Positions 1 through 7,868 are shown, counted from the first letter of the stretch. The stretch: 64,000 nt of DNA from Variovorax sp. SG517 (GCF_013376045.1 NZ_JABMJG010000009.1:310001-374000), one strand, 5' to 3'. Translations and numbers: made by a program. The notes: generated from the sequence alone by a model not told the origin.

Positions 1-320
1 ACATCACCGTGGCCGACATCATCGTTTCCGTCGATGAACCCATCGACGCCACCCAGTGCGGCGGCAAGGAAAACTGCCTCGGCGAAGCCGGCCGCTGCAT
101 GACCCACGAGCTCTGGGCCTCGCTGAACCAGCGCATGGTCGAGTTCCTCGACTCCGTCACGCTGCAGAAGCTGGTCGACGACCAGATCGCCAAGGGCGTG
201 CAGATCGAGAACAAGCCGGTCGTCAAGCGCGCCATCTCCGCGCAGCCGGTGGTCAAGCCGATTCGCGTGAACGCGCCGAATTCGGTGTTCGCGCTCGGGA
301 ACGCATTCGCGAAGTCCTGA
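1..320 (+). CDS. iscR: IscR, Rrf2-family iron-sulfur regulator (C-terminal part only)
   Basis: This is the 3' end of the gene for IscR, the [2Fe-2S]-sensing Rrf2-family repressor of the isc operon; the start lies before the window. The reading frame is open from the first bases, and the GTG at position 9 is an internal valine. Visible are the three cysteines of the cluster-binding segment (C-x5-C-x6-C in QCGGKENCLGEAGRC) followed by MTHELW, whose histidine matches the fourth ligand of known IscR proteins. The winged-helix DNA-binding domain is not in the window. The tail after the ligand region is longer than the minimal family core and looks flexible. The gene sits 91 bases upstream of iscS in the usual isc order, so it probably represses its own operon when cluster-loaded. 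Identity is secure; the truncation comes from the window edge and not from gene decay. Confidence 0.93.
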   Translation, partial: ITVADIIVSVDEPIDATQCGGKENCLGEAGRCMTHELWASLNQRMVEFLDSVTLQKLVDDQIAKGVQIENKPVVKRAISAQPVVKPIRVNAPNSVFALGNAFAKS

Positions 321-343
321 AAGCGCTGAGTCAGAGTTCCGGC

Positions 344-359
344 GGCGCCTTCGGGCGCC
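344..359 (+). promoter_or_regulatory. UUCG-tetraloop hairpin between iscR and iscS
   Basis: A perfect GGCGCC/GGCGCC stem closes a TTCG tetraloop in the 91-base iscR-iscS spacer. No T-run follows, so it does not look like a terminator. It could protect the 3' end of an iscR message when iscSUA mRNA is degraded. That role is an inference by analogy with the E. coli iscR-iscS region. Confidence 0.4.
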
Positions 360-411
360 AGCCTGAGCAGCCCAGATCAAAGAACAACCCCCACGCCAGC
401 ACGAGCCAGCC

Positions 412-1632
412 ATGGACGTAACTCCTCATTTCCCGATCTATCTCGATTACGGCGCAACGACGCCGGTCGACCCGCGCGTGGTCGACGCCATGATTCCCTG
501 GTTGCGCGAACATTTCGGCAACCCGGCGTCGCGCAGCCACGCATGGGGCTGGGAGGCTGAAGAGGCGGTCGAGAAGGCGCGTGGCCAGGTGGCGGAACTG
601 ATCAACGCCGACCCGCGCGAGATCGTCTGGACCTCGGGCGCCACGGAGTCGATCAACCTCGCCCTCAAGGGCGCGGCCAATTTCTACAAGGGCAAGGGCA
701 AGCACCTCATCACCCTGAAGACCGAGCACAAGGCCGTGCTCGACACCATGCGCGAACTGGAGCGCCAGGGCTTCGAGGTCACCTACCTCGACGTCGAGGA
801 AAACGGCCTCGTCAGCCTGGAGAAGCTCAAGGCGGCGATCCGCCCCGACACCATCCTGGTCAGCGTGCTCTTCGTGAACAACGAAATCGGCGTGATCCAG
901 GACGTGGTCTCCATCGGCAACATCTGCCGCGAGAAGGGCATCGTCTTCCACGTCGACGCTGCCCAGGCCACCGGCAAGATCGACATCGACGTCACGAAGC
1001 TGCCCATCGACCTGATGAGCCTGGCTTCGCACAAGACCTACGGCCCCAAGGGCATCGGCGCGCTGTTCGTGCGACGCAAGCCGCGCGTGCGCCTGGAGGC
1101 GCAGATGCACGGCGGCGGCCATGAGCGCGGCATGCGCTCGGGCACGCTGCCTACGCACCAGATCGTCGGCATGGGCGAGGCCTACCGCATCGCCAAGCTG
1201 GAGATGCACAAGGACATCGAACACGCGCGCCGCCTGCAGAAGCGCCTGCTCGACGGCCTGAAGGACATCGAGCAGGTGTTCATCAACGGCGACCTCGAGC
1301 ACCGCGTGCCGCACAACCTGAACATGAGCTTCAACTACGTCGAGGGCGAGTCGCTGATCATGGGCATCAAGGGCCTGGCGGTGTCGTCGGGTTCGGCCTG
1401 CACCTCGGCCAGCCTGGAGCCCAGCTATGTGCTGCGCGCCCTGGGCCGCAGCGACGAGCTGGCCCACAGCAGCCTGCGCATGACCATCGGCCGCTTCACG
1501 ACCGAAGAAGAAATCGACTACGCCATTTCGACCATCAAGCACAACGTTGCCAAGCTGCGCGAGCTGAGCCCCCTGTGGGAGATGTTCCAGGACGGCGTCG
1601 ACATCAGCACGATCCAGTGGTCGGCCCACTGA
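412..1632 (+). CDS. iscS: Cysteine desulfurase IscS
   Basis: IscS is a PLP enzyme that takes sulfur from L-cysteine as a persulfide and passes it to IscU, and also to tRNA thiolation. At 406 residues it has the typical length. The PLP-binding lysine is K208 in SHKTYGPKG, and the mobile-loop persulfide cysteine is C330 in SGSACTSASLEPSYVLRALG. The C-terminus ends in the GVDISTIQWSAH-type tail that contacts IscU. The ATG at 412 follows CGAGCCAGCC, a poor ribosome-binding site, so translation may depend on the upstream context. It is the second gene of the isc operon, and no other ORF fits this stretch. Confidence 0.98.
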   Translation: MDVTPHFPIYLDYGATTPVDPRVVDAMIPWLREHFGNPASRSHAWGWEAEEAVEKARGQVAELINADPREIVWTSGATESINLALKGAANFYKGKGKHLITLKTEHKAVLDTMRELERQGFEVTYLDVEENGLVSLEKLKAAIRPDTILVSVLFVNNEIGVIQDVVSIGNICREKGIVFHVDAAQATGKIDIDVTKLPIDLMSLASHKTYGPKGIGALFVRRKPRVRLEAQMHGGGHERGMRSGTLPTHQIVGMGEAYRIAKLEMHKDIEHARRLQKRLLDGLKDIEQVFINGDLEHRVPHNLNMSFNYVEGESLIMGIKGLAVSSGSACTSASLEPSYVLRALGRSDELAHSSLRMTIGRFTTEEEIDYAISTIKHNVAKLRELSPLWEMFQDGVDISTIQWSAH

Positions 1633-1697
1633 CGCGACGAGCGACAGCTCAGGCCCGCACCAGGCACCACGATTGAACAAAGTTTGAGAGGTACACC

Positions 1698-2120
1698 ATG
1701 GCATATTCTTCCAAGGTCATCGACCACTACGAAAACCCGCGCAACGTCGGCTCCTTCGAAAAGGGCGACGACTCCGTCGGCACCGGCATGGTCGGCGCAC
1801 CGGCCTGCGGCGACGTGATGAAGCTGCAGATCAAGGTCAACCCCGAAACCGGCGTGATCGAAGACGCGCGCTTCAAGACCTACGGGTGCGGCTCGGCCAT
1901 CGCCTCGTCGTCGCTCGTGACCGAATGGGTCAAGGGCAAGACGCTCGACGAAGCGGCCGCGCTCAAGAACGCACAGATCGCCGAAGAACTGGCGCTGCCG
2001 CCGGTGAAGATCCACTGCTCCATCCTGGCCGAAGACGCCATCAAGGCAGCAGTGAACGACTACAAGGCCAAGCACGGCGTCAAGACCGAAACCGGTGCCG
2101 CTGCCGAAGCCGTCCACTGA
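1698..2120 (+). CDS. iscU: Iron-sulfur cluster scaffold IscU
   Basis: IscU is the scaffold on which the [2Fe-2S] cluster is built from IscS sulfur before the HscA/HscB chaperones release it. The 140-residue protein has all expected ligands: C37 and D39 (PACGD), C64 (YGCGSAIASSS) and C107 (KIHCS). The HscA recognition motif LPPVK is at residues 100-104. A good Shine-Dalgarno (GAGAGG) precedes the ATG at 1698. It lies 65 bases after iscS and one base before iscA, so the three are surely co-transcribed. Confidence 0.98.
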   Translation: MAYSSKVIDHYENPRNVGSFEKGDDSVGTGMVGAPACGDVMKLQIKVNPETGVIEDARFKTYGCGSAIASSSLVTEWVKGKTLDEAAALKNAQIAEELALPPVKIHCSILAEDAIKAAVNDYKAKHGVKTETGAAAEAVH

Positions 2121-2121
2121 C

Positions 2122-2445
2122 ATGGCCGTCACGCTGACCGAAGCCGCTGCCCGACATGTCACCCGCTACCTCGGCAAGAGGGGCAAGGGGGTGGGCGTGC
2201 GGCTGGGCGTGAAGACCACGGGTTGCTCGGGCCTGGCCTACAAGCTCGAATACGTGGACGAACTGACGCCCGAGGACGTGGTCTTCGAAGACCACGGCGT
2301 GAAGGTGCTGGTCGATCCGAAGAGCCTTGCCTACATCGACGGCACGCAGCTCGACTTCGTGCGCGAGGGCCTGAACGAGGGCTTCAAGTTCAACAACCCG
2401 AACGAGCGCGACCGCTGCGGTTGCGGGGAAAGCTTCCGCATCTGA
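2122..2445 (+). CDS. iscA: A-type iron-sulfur carrier IscA
   Basis: IscA is an A-type carrier that receives or stores iron and clusters, notably for [4Fe-4S] targets. From the ATG at 2122 the protein is 107 residues, the usual size, with the three conserved cysteines C35 (TTGCSG), C99 and C101 (RCGCGESFRI). An in-frame TTG-type start further upstream at 2095 lies inside iscU and is rejected; the ATG begins one base after the iscU stop. It is followed by a terminator-like hairpin before hscB. Confidence 0.97.
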   Translation: MAVTLTEAAARHVTRYLGKRGKGVGVRLGVKTTGCSGLAYKLEYVDELTPEDVVFEDHGVKVLVDPKSLAYIDGTQLDFVREGLNEGFKFNNPNERDRCGCGESFRI

Positions 2446-2476
2446 ACTGATGCGCCGTCGCTGACTGCGACCACAG

Positions 2477-2510
2477 CCGCCAACATGTCATGTGCTGGCG
2501 GTTTTTTCTT
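2477..2510 (+). terminator. Intrinsic-terminator-like hairpin inside the isc operon (iscA/hscB)
   Basis: CCGCCA (2477-2482) pairs with TGGCGG (2496-2501). The loop holds a second small helix, ACAT/ATGT, and TTTTTTCTT follows directly. The hscB ATG at 2514 comes three bases after the T-run, so the hairpin also overlies the hscB ribosome-binding region. It probably lowers hscB-hscA-fdx expression relative to iscSUA; read-through is required because those genes have no obvious promoter of their own. Confidence 0.6.
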
Positions 2511-2513
2511 GCC

Positions 2514-3032
2514 ATGAACCTGAACGATACCGACTTTCAACTGTTCGCCGTCCCCGCGACCTTCGCGCAGGACCGCGCCGTGCTTGACGCGCGCTGGAAG
2601 GAACTGCAGCGAGAGGCCCACCCGGACCGCTTTGCCGCGCAGGGCGCCGCGGCGCAGCGCGTGGCCATGCAGTGGTCGGTGCGCATCAACGAGGCCTACC
2701 AGCGGCTGAAGGACCCGATTCGCCGCGCCAGCTACATCTGCGAGCTGAACGGCGCGCCGCTGGAAGCCGAGAACAACACCGCGATGCCCCCCGATTTCCT
2801 GATGCAGCAGATGGAATGGCGCGAGTCGCTCGACGAGGTGACGGACATCGCTTCGCTCGAAAAGCTCCACGCGGAGGTCGAGGCCGGCCGCACGCGCGCG
2901 CTGTCGTCGCTCGACTGGCTGATCGACGAGAAGGGCGACTACCCCGCCGCAGCCAAGCAGGTGAGAGCCCTCATGTTCATTGAGCGCTTCGCACAGGACG
3001 TCGAAGCCAGGTTCGATCAGTTGGGACAATAG
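2514..3032 (+). CDS. hscB: Co-chaperone HscB (Hsc20)
   Basis: HscB is the J-domain partner of HscA; it delivers IscU and stimulates HscA ATPase to drive cluster transfer. The start chosen is the ATG at 2514 (MNLNDTDFQLF), giving 172 residues, within the usual family range. An upstream ATG at 2490 would place the start inside the terminator hairpin and adds only a non-conserved leader. The J-domain HPD motif is at residues 36-38 (REAHPDRF), and the C-terminal helical part carries the IscU-binding region. No clear Shine-Dalgarno is visible because the T-run of the hairpin occupies that place. hscA follows after 4 bases. Confidence 0.95.
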   Translation: MNLNDTDFQLFAVPATFAQDRAVLDARWKELQREAHPDRFAAQGAAAQRVAMQWSVRINEAYQRLKDPIRRASYICELNGAPLEAENNTAMPPDFLMQQMEWRESLDEVTDIASLEKLHAEVEAGRTRALSSLDWLIDEKGDYPAAAKQVRALMFIERFAQDVEARFDQLGQ

Positions 3033-3036
3033 AAGC

Positions 3037-4899
3037 ATGGCTCTTCTCCAGATTTCAGAACCCGGCCAGGCGCCCGACCCGCATCAGCGCCGCATCGCCG
3101 TGGGCATCGACCTCGGCACCACGCACTCGCTGGTCGCCTCGGTACGCAACGGCGTGGCCGAATGCCTGCCCGACGAAAAGGGCCGCCTGCTGCTGCCTTC
3201 GGCCGTGCGCTACCTCGAAGGCGACCGCCGCCAGATCGGGTACGACGCGCTGGCTGCGCGTGCGCAGGACCCGGCCAACACCATCACCTCGGTAAAGCGC
3301 CTGATGGGCCGCGGCCTGGCTGACATCGCGAACCGCGAGTCGATGTCGTACCGCATCGGCAGCGGCGACGGCGGTATGGTCAAGGTGCAGACGCTGGCGG
3401 GTGAGAAGTCGCCGGTCGAGATCAGCGCCGAGATTCTCGCCACGCTGCGCTTCCGTGCGGAAGACACCTTCGACGACGAGCTCTACGGCGCCGTCATCAC
3501 CGTGCCCGCGTACTTCGACGAAGGCCAGCGCCAGGCGACCAAGGACGCCGCGCAGCTCGCCGGCCTCAACGTGCTGCGGTTGATCAGTGAGCCGACGGCC
3601 GCTGCCATCGCCTACGGCCTGGACAACGCGAGCGAGGGCGTCTACGCGGTCTACGACCTTGGCGGCGGCACCTTCGACATCTCGATCCTGCGTCTCACGC
3701 AGGGCGTGTTCGAGGTGATCGCCACCGGCGGCGACTCGGCCCTCGGCGGCGACGACTACGACCATGCGCTGGCAGATTTCGTGCTCGCGCAGACCGGCTT
3801 GCAAGCCGGCAGCGATGCCGACAAGGCTGCGCTGCTCGTGGCCGCCCGTGCCGTGAAAGAGGCCCTGACCGATTCGGAAACGGTCGTGTTCAAGGCCGAG
3901 GTCGCAGGCAAGACGATTTCGTTCGACGTCACGCGCGAGCAGTTCTACGCCGCCACCCAGCCGCTCACCGACCGCACCATCGCCGCCGTGCGCAAGGCGC
4001 TGCGCGATGCGAAGCTCAAGGCGGAAGAGCTGAAGGGCATCGTGCTCGTGGGTGGCTCCACCCGCATGCCGCAGGTCCGCCGCTCGGTCGCCGATTTCTT
4101 CGGCCGCGAGCCGCTGGTCAATCTGAACCCTGATGAAGTCGTCGCGCTGGGCGCCGCCATCCAGGCCAACCAGCTTGCCGGCAACAACGGCGCGGGCGAA
4201 CTGCTGTTGCTCGATGTGATCCCGCTGTCGCTCGGCATCGAGACCATGGGCGGCCTCGTCGAGCGCATCGTGCCACGCAACCAGACCATTCCGACTGCGA
4301 TGGCGCAGGACTTCACCACCTACCAGGACGGCCAGACCGCGCTGGCGCTGCATGTGGTGCAGGGCGAGCGCGACCTCGTGTCCGACTGCCGCAGCCTCGC
4401 GCGCTTCACGCTGCGCGGCATTCCGCCGATGGCGGCCGGCGCGGCGCGTATCCGCGTGACCTTCACGGTCGACGCCGACGGCCTGCTGAGCGTGAGCGCG
4501 AAGGAGCAGGCCAGCGGCGTCGAGGCCAGCGTGGCGGTCAAGCCCTCGTACGGCCTGTCGGACGACCAGATCGCGACCATGCTGCAGGAGAGCTTCTCCA
4601 CCGCGCAGCAGGACATGCAGGCCCGCGCGCTGGTCGAGGCGCGCGTCGATGCCGACCGCATGCTGCTGGCCACACAGAGCGCGCTCGATGCCGACGGCGA
4701 CCTGCTGAGCGACGAAGAGCGCGCGGCCATCGACGCATCGATGGCCCGGCTGCGCGAAGCGGTCAAGGGCAGCACTGATGCGGCAGCCATCGAGGCCGCC
4801 ACCAAGAAGCTTGCCGACGACACCGAAGCCTTCGCCGCACAGCGCATGAACGCGGGCATCGCGCGCGCGCTTGCCGGGCGCAAGGTCGAATCCCTCTAG
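3037..4899 (+). CDS. hscA: Fe-S chaperone HscA (Hsp70 family)
   Basis: HscA is the specialised Hsp70 that binds the LPPVK motif of IscU and, with HscB, releases its cluster to acceptor proteins. From the ATG at 3037 (MALLQISEPG) it is 620 residues, the normal HscA size. An in-frame start at 2980 lies within hscB and is rejected. The N-terminal ATPase domain shows GIDLGTTHS near the start, the VPAYFDEGQRQATKDAA segment and YDLGGGTFDIS. The substrate-binding domain and helical lid follow. It sits between hscB and fdx, as expected for a complete ISC cluster. Confidence 0.97.
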   Translation: MALLQISEPGQAPDPHQRRIAVGIDLGTTHSLVASVRNGVAECLPDEKGRLLLPSAVRYLEGDRRQIGYDALAARAQDPANTITSVKRLMGRGLADIANRESMSYRIGSGDGGMVKVQTLAGEKSPVEISAEILATLRFRAEDTFDDELYGAVITVPAYFDEGQRQATKDAAQLAGLNVLRLISEPTAAAIAYGLDNASEGVYAVYDLGGGTFDISILRLTQGVFEVIATGGDSALGGDDYDHALADFVLAQTGLQAGSDADKAALLVAARAVKEALTDSETVVFKAEVAGKTISFDVTREQFYAATQPLTDRTIAAVRKALRDAKLKAEELKGIVLVGGSTRMPQVRRSVADFFGREPLVNLNPDEVVALGAAIQANQLAGNNGAGELLLLDVIPLSLGIETMGGLVERIVPRNQTIPTAMAQDFTTYQDGQTALALHVVQGERDLVSDCRSLARFTLRGIPPMAAGAARIRVTFTVDADGLLSVSAKEQASGVEASVAVKPSYGLSDDQIATMLQESFSTAQQDMQARALVEARVDADRMLLATQSALDADGDLLSDEERAAIDASMARLREAVKGSTDAAAIEAATKKLADDTEAFAAQRMNAGIARALAGRKVESL

Positions 4900-4908
4900 A
4901 ACAACGAC

Positions 4909-5247
4909 ATGCCCACGATCAAGATCTACCCGCATCCCGAGTACTGCCCCGAAGGTGCAGAAATCACCGCGCCCGCCGGCACCTCGATCTGCGAGGCGCT
5001 GCTCGACAACCACATCGACATCGAGCACGCCTGCGAGATGAGCTGCGCCTGCACCACCTGCCACGTGATCGTGCGCGAGGGCTTCAACTCGCTGAACGAG
5101 GCGGAAGAGGGCGAGGAAGACCTGCTCGACCGCGCCTGGGGACTGGAGCCGCAGTCGCGCCTGAGTTGCCAGGCGATCCTGGCGCAGGAGAATGTGACGA
5201 TCGAGATCCCCAAGTACACGATCAACCACGCCAAGGAAAACCACTGA
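4909..5247 (+). CDS. fdx: ISC-type [2Fe-2S] ferredoxin
   Basis: This adrenodoxin-like ferredoxin supplies electrons for cluster assembly on IscU. The 112-residue protein carries the four cluster cysteines C42, C48, C51 (C-x5-C-x2-C) and C87 (RLSCQAIL). An additional C46 lies within the loop. It starts 9 bases after hscA and is the last recognisable isc gene here; no iscX follows. Its TGA stop overlaps the ATG of a 27-codon mini-ORF that leads exactly to dnaQ. Confidence 0.97.
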   Translation: MPTIKIYPHPEYCPEGAEITAPAGTSICEALLDNHIDIEHACEMSCACTTCHVIVREGFNSLNEAEEGEEDLLDRAWGLEPQSRLSCQAILAQENVTIEIPKYTINHAKENH

Positions 5248-5330
5248 TGAGCAAGGAGTGCATGAGCGCCGCGCCGGGCCGCCCCAAGCAAGCTCGCACC
5301 GCAGTGCGAAGCACGGAGGTACTCCAATGA
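5247..5330 (+). other. 27-codon bridging mini-ORF, possibly a family repeat, between fdx and dnaQ
   Basis: The ATG at 5247 overlaps the fdx stop (TGATG), and the TGA at 5328-5330 overlaps the dnaQ ATG at 5327. The ORF therefore couples both neighbours exactly. It encodes a basic peptide containing GRPKQA and carries the dnaQ Shine-Dalgarno GGAGGT at 5315-5320. From memory, similar GRPKQAR-coding stretches occur before many Comamonadaceae genes, so the DNA may be an interspersed repeat that supplies a ribosome-binding site rather than a true protein gene. Confidence 0.4.
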
Positions 5331-6049
5331 CCCGCCAGATCGTCCTCGACACCGAAACCACCGGTCTCTCGGCCGAGAACGGCGACCGCATCATCGAGCT
5401 CGGCTGCGTGGAGCTGTTCAACCGCAAGCTCACCGGCAACGACCTGCACATCTACTTCAACCCCGAGCGCGAGAGCCATGAGGACGCGCTCAAGGTCCAC
5501 GGCCTGACGACTGACTTCCTGCGCGACAAGCCCAAGTTCGCCACACTCGCCAACGACATCGTCGAATACCTGCGCGACGCCGAGCTGATCATTCACAACG
5601 CGGCCTTCGACGTCGGCTTCCTCAACAAGGAATTCGAGCGCGCGGGCCTGCCGCCGCTGCGCACCTTCGTCAGCGAAGTGACCGACACGCTGGCGATGGC
5701 CAAGCAGGTGTACCCGGGCAAGCGCAATTCGCTCGACGCGCTGTGCGACCGCTTCGGTGTCGATCGTTCCAACCGCACCTTCCACGGCGCCAAGCTCGAC
5801 GCCCAGCTGCTGGCCGACGTCTACATCAACCTCACGCGCGGGCAGGACGCGCTGCTCATCGACGTGGCTGCTGCCGAGCCTGTGCAGGGTACTGCCGTGG
5901 TGGCCGTCGACCTGAGCCAGTTCGAATTGCCGGTCATCATGGCGGCCGAGCACGAGCTGACCGCGCACGAAGCCGTGTTGGCCCAGCTCGACAAATCTTC
6001 TGGTGGCCGCACACTGTTTCGCCAGAATGACGAAAAAGCTGTGGCATAA
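5327..6049 (+). CDS. dnaQ: DNA polymerase III epsilon subunit (3'-5' proofreading exonuclease)
   Basis: DnaQ is the proofreading exonuclease of the replicative polymerase core. From the ATG at 5327 the protein is 240 residues, matching the family. The DEDDh exonuclease motifs are visible: DTETTG at the N-terminus (Exo I), the IIHNAAFDVGFLNKEF segment (Exo II) and the NRTFHGAKLDAQLLADVY segment with the catalytic His and Asp (Exo III). A flexible C-terminal part follows, where epsilon binds the alpha subunit. The longer frame from 5258 is the mini-ORF/repeat region in another phase and is rejected because a strong GGAGGT lies 6 bases before the ATG at 5327. Confidence 0.96.
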   Translation: MTRQIVLDTETTGLSAENGDRIIELGCVELFNRKLTGNDLHIYFNPERESHEDALKVHGLTTDFLRDKPKFATLANDIVEYLRDAELIIHNAAFDVGFLNKEFERAGLPPLRTFVSEVTDTLAMAKQVYPGKRNSLDALCDRFGVDRSNRTFHGAKLDAQLLADVYINLTRGQDALLIDVAAAEPVQGTAVVAVDLSQFELPVIMAAEHELTAHEAVLAQLDKSSGGRTLFRQNDEKAVA

Positions 6050-6050
6050 T
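6042..6050 (+). promoter_or_regulatory. Extended -10 candidate for tRNA-Val
   Basis: TGGCATAAT fits an extended -10 (TGnTATAAT, one mismatch) about 60 bases upstream of the tRNA and overlaps the dnaQ stop codon. No convincing -35 is visible, which is usual for extended -10 promoters. Confidence 0.4.
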
Positions 6051-6109
6051 CTAAGTCTTCGCTGAACGCGATACACAATTCAAAGCAACGCAATCGAATG
6101 CGCTGCTTT

Positions 6110-6184
6110 GGGCGGTTAGCTCAGGGGTAGAGCACAGCATTCACACTGCTGGGGTCGGAGGTTCGAAGCCTCCACCGCCCACCA
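6110..6184 (+). tRNA. tRNA-Val (anticodon CAC)
   Basis: The sequence folds as a full cloverleaf: acceptor GGGCGGT/ACCGCCC, D arm GCTC/GAGC, anticodon arm CAGCA/TGCTG around the loop TTCACAC, and T arm GGAGG/CCTCC with loop TTCGAAG. The anticodon CAC reads GTG codons, which are very frequent in this genome. CCA is encoded. It is 75 bases long. Confidence 0.95.
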
Positions 6185-6188
6185 AATC

Positions 6189-6224
6189 AAAAAGCGACCT
6201 GGATTTCCAGGTCGCTTTTTTGTT
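6189..6224 (+). terminator. Intrinsic terminator after tRNA-Val
   Basis: A perfect 14-base-pair stem (6189-6202 with 6207-6220) closes an ATTT loop and runs into a T-tract. It begins five bases after the tRNA CCA end. Confidence 0.9.
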
Positions 6225-6430
6225 TTCTGCGCCGGGATTGTCTTTGTCGTTTACTTCGTCGTGCCGAACGTCGGAGCTTCGGCTTGCATCGCGGCAAATA
6301 AGCAGTGCGCGGCGCGTCCGCACCGCCTGGGCAAGCCCACAGTGTCGGCACGCACCGACGGCAGGTGCAGCCGTGCGCTGTCGACTTTCCCGTAGCGGTG
6401 ATCTAGAACCAGAGGGAAAGGAGCGCAGCC

Positions 6431-6553
6431 ATGGCCACTCATCCCGATGTTCCCCCGCCCGTTGCACCGGACCTTCCTGTCGAGCCCGACGAAGGGGCCG
6501 AGACCTCGCCAGACGAACCCACCGATCCCGAGCCGCCGCCGTCCGTGCAGTGA
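6431..6553 (+). CDS. Small Pro/Glu/Asp-rich protein of unknown function (40 aa)
   Basis: A short ORF of 40 codons begins with ATG at 6431 after a good Shine-Dalgarno (AAAGGAG, about 9 bases upstream) and ends with TGA at 6551-6553. The product is very rich in proline and acidic residues and has no hydrophobic segment, so it should be soluble and disordered. Overlapping longer ORFs on both strands lack a comparable ribosome-binding site. I recall similar small Pro-rich proteins annotated as hypothetical in related bacteria but cannot name a function. The 200 bases upstream (6231-6430) hold no gene I can see. Its composition and ribosome-binding site argue for translation, but conservation was not tested. 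Confidence 0.5.
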   Translation: MATHPDVPPPVAPDLPVEPDEGAETSPDEPTDPEPPPSVQ

Positions 6554-6612
6554 CGGGGTGCGGCGCGGGGCGAAATCCACGACCCGTACGCGAGCCGCGC
6601 TAAGCTCGCGCG

Positions 6613-7719
6613 ATGGATGAAATCGATTGCGCCGTCATCGGCGGTGGTGTGGTGGGGCTGGCAGTGGCGCGCGCCTTGGCGCTCGCTGGCCGGGAGGTGC
6701 TGGTGCTCGAATCCGAAGGCGGCATCGGCACGGGAACGAGTTCGCGCAACAGCGAAGTCATTCATGCCGGCATCTACTATCCGCAGGGTTCGCTCAAGGC
6801 CAGGCTCTGTGTCGAAGGCAAGGAACTGCTGTATGCCTATGCGGTCGAGCGGGGCGTGCCGCACCGGCGCTGCGGCAAGCTCATCGTGGCGACATCGCCC
6901 GAGCAGGCGGGGCAGCTCGAGGTCATCCGGGCGAAGGCTGCCGCGAACGGTGTCGACGACCTGACGCTCATCACCGCGCAGCAGGCCATCGGGATGGAGC
7001 CACAACTGCATTGCGTGGCGGCACTGCATTCGCCGAGCACCGGCATCGTCGACAGCCACGCGCTCATGCTGAGCCTGCTCGGCGACCTCGAGAACGCTGG
7101 CGGCATGCTGGCGCTGAAATCGCCCGTATTGCGTGCCGAGTGCGATGGTGGCGCCATCGTGCTGTTGGCTGAAGACGGCACGGCGTTGCGTTGCCGCAGC
7201 GTGGTCAACGCAGCCGGTCTTGGCGCTCCCGCGCTGGCCCGGCGTTTCGAGGGGCTGCCGCCTGCCGCGGTACCGAAGGAATACTTCGCCAAGGGAAACT
7301 ACTTCACCCTGTCGGGGCGCGCACCGTTCGGGCGCCTCGTCTATCCCGTACCGGAGCCGGGCGGGCTGGGCGTACATCTCACGATCGACCTTGGCGGGCA
7401 GGCCAAGTTCGGGCCCGATGTGCAGTGGGTGTCCTCGCCCGACGACCTCGTGGTCGACCCCGCTCGCGGCGACAGCTTCTATGCCGAGGTACGCAAGTAC
7501 TGGCCCGCGCTGCCCGACGGCGCGCTCATTCCGGGCTATGCGGGCATGCGGCCCAAGATATCCGGCCCCGGCGAGCCCGCGGCCGACTTCATGATCGACG
7601 GCCCCGCGTCGCACGGCGTGCCGGGGCTGGTCAATCTCTTCGGCATCGAGTCGCCAGGGCTCACGAGCAGCCTGGCCATCGGGCGCCACGTGGCAGCCCT
7701 GCTGGCCGACAGCCGATGA
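6613..7719 (+). CDS. FAD-dependent oxidoreductase, L-2-hydroxyglutarate oxidase-like
   Basis: A DAO-superfamily flavoenzyme of 368 residues resembling LhgO (YgaF), which oxidises L-2-hydroxyglutarate to 2-oxoglutarate and passes electrons to quinone. The dinucleotide-binding motif AVIGGGVVGLAVARALA is at the N-terminus. The GTSSRNSEVIHAGIYYP segment is characteristic of the LhgO group, as is the GYAGMRPKI stretch near the C-terminus. No csiD or lhgD-like partner is nearby, so the substrate is assigned by family only. It ends at 7719; the next gene starts 149 bases later, with its own Shine-Dalgarno. Confidence 0.8.
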   Translation: MDEIDCAVIGGGVVGLAVARALALAGREVLVLESEGGIGTGTSSRNSEVIHAGIYYPQGSLKARLCVEGKELLYAYAVERGVPHRRCGKLIVATSPEQAGQLEVIRAKAAANGVDDLTLITAQQAIGMEPQLHCVAALHSPSTGIVDSHALMLSLLGDLENAGGMLALKSPVLRAECDGGAIVLLAEDGTALRCRSVVNAAGLGAPALARRFEGLPPAAVPKEYFAKGNYFTLSGRAPFGRLVYPVPEPGGLGVHLTIDLGGQAKFGPDVQWVSSPDDLVVDPARGDSFYAEVRKYWPALPDGALIPGYAGMRPKISGPGEPAADFMIDGPASHGVPGLVNLFGIESPGLTSSLAIGRHVAALLADSR

Positions 7720-7868
7720 GCCCCATGCGGGCGATGGAGCGTATTGCGTGCCAAAAGCTGCACATCTGTCGCGCCCGAGGGTCTTTTGTGCCTGTAACAT
7801 GACAGGACGCCATTTGCGGCGCGAAGCCGCCGGCGCGGTGCCGGTGTCATCACGGAGGAAAGTTTCCA

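Noticed and set aside
3055..5451. Minus-strand open frame across hscA and fdx
   Set aside because: Shadow of the isc genes; the coding strand shows HscA and ferredoxin motifs.
6141..6603. Three overlapping medium ORFs around the tRNA terminator
   Set aside because: They overlap the tRNA, the terminator or each other on both strands and have no ribosome-binding site or recognisable content.
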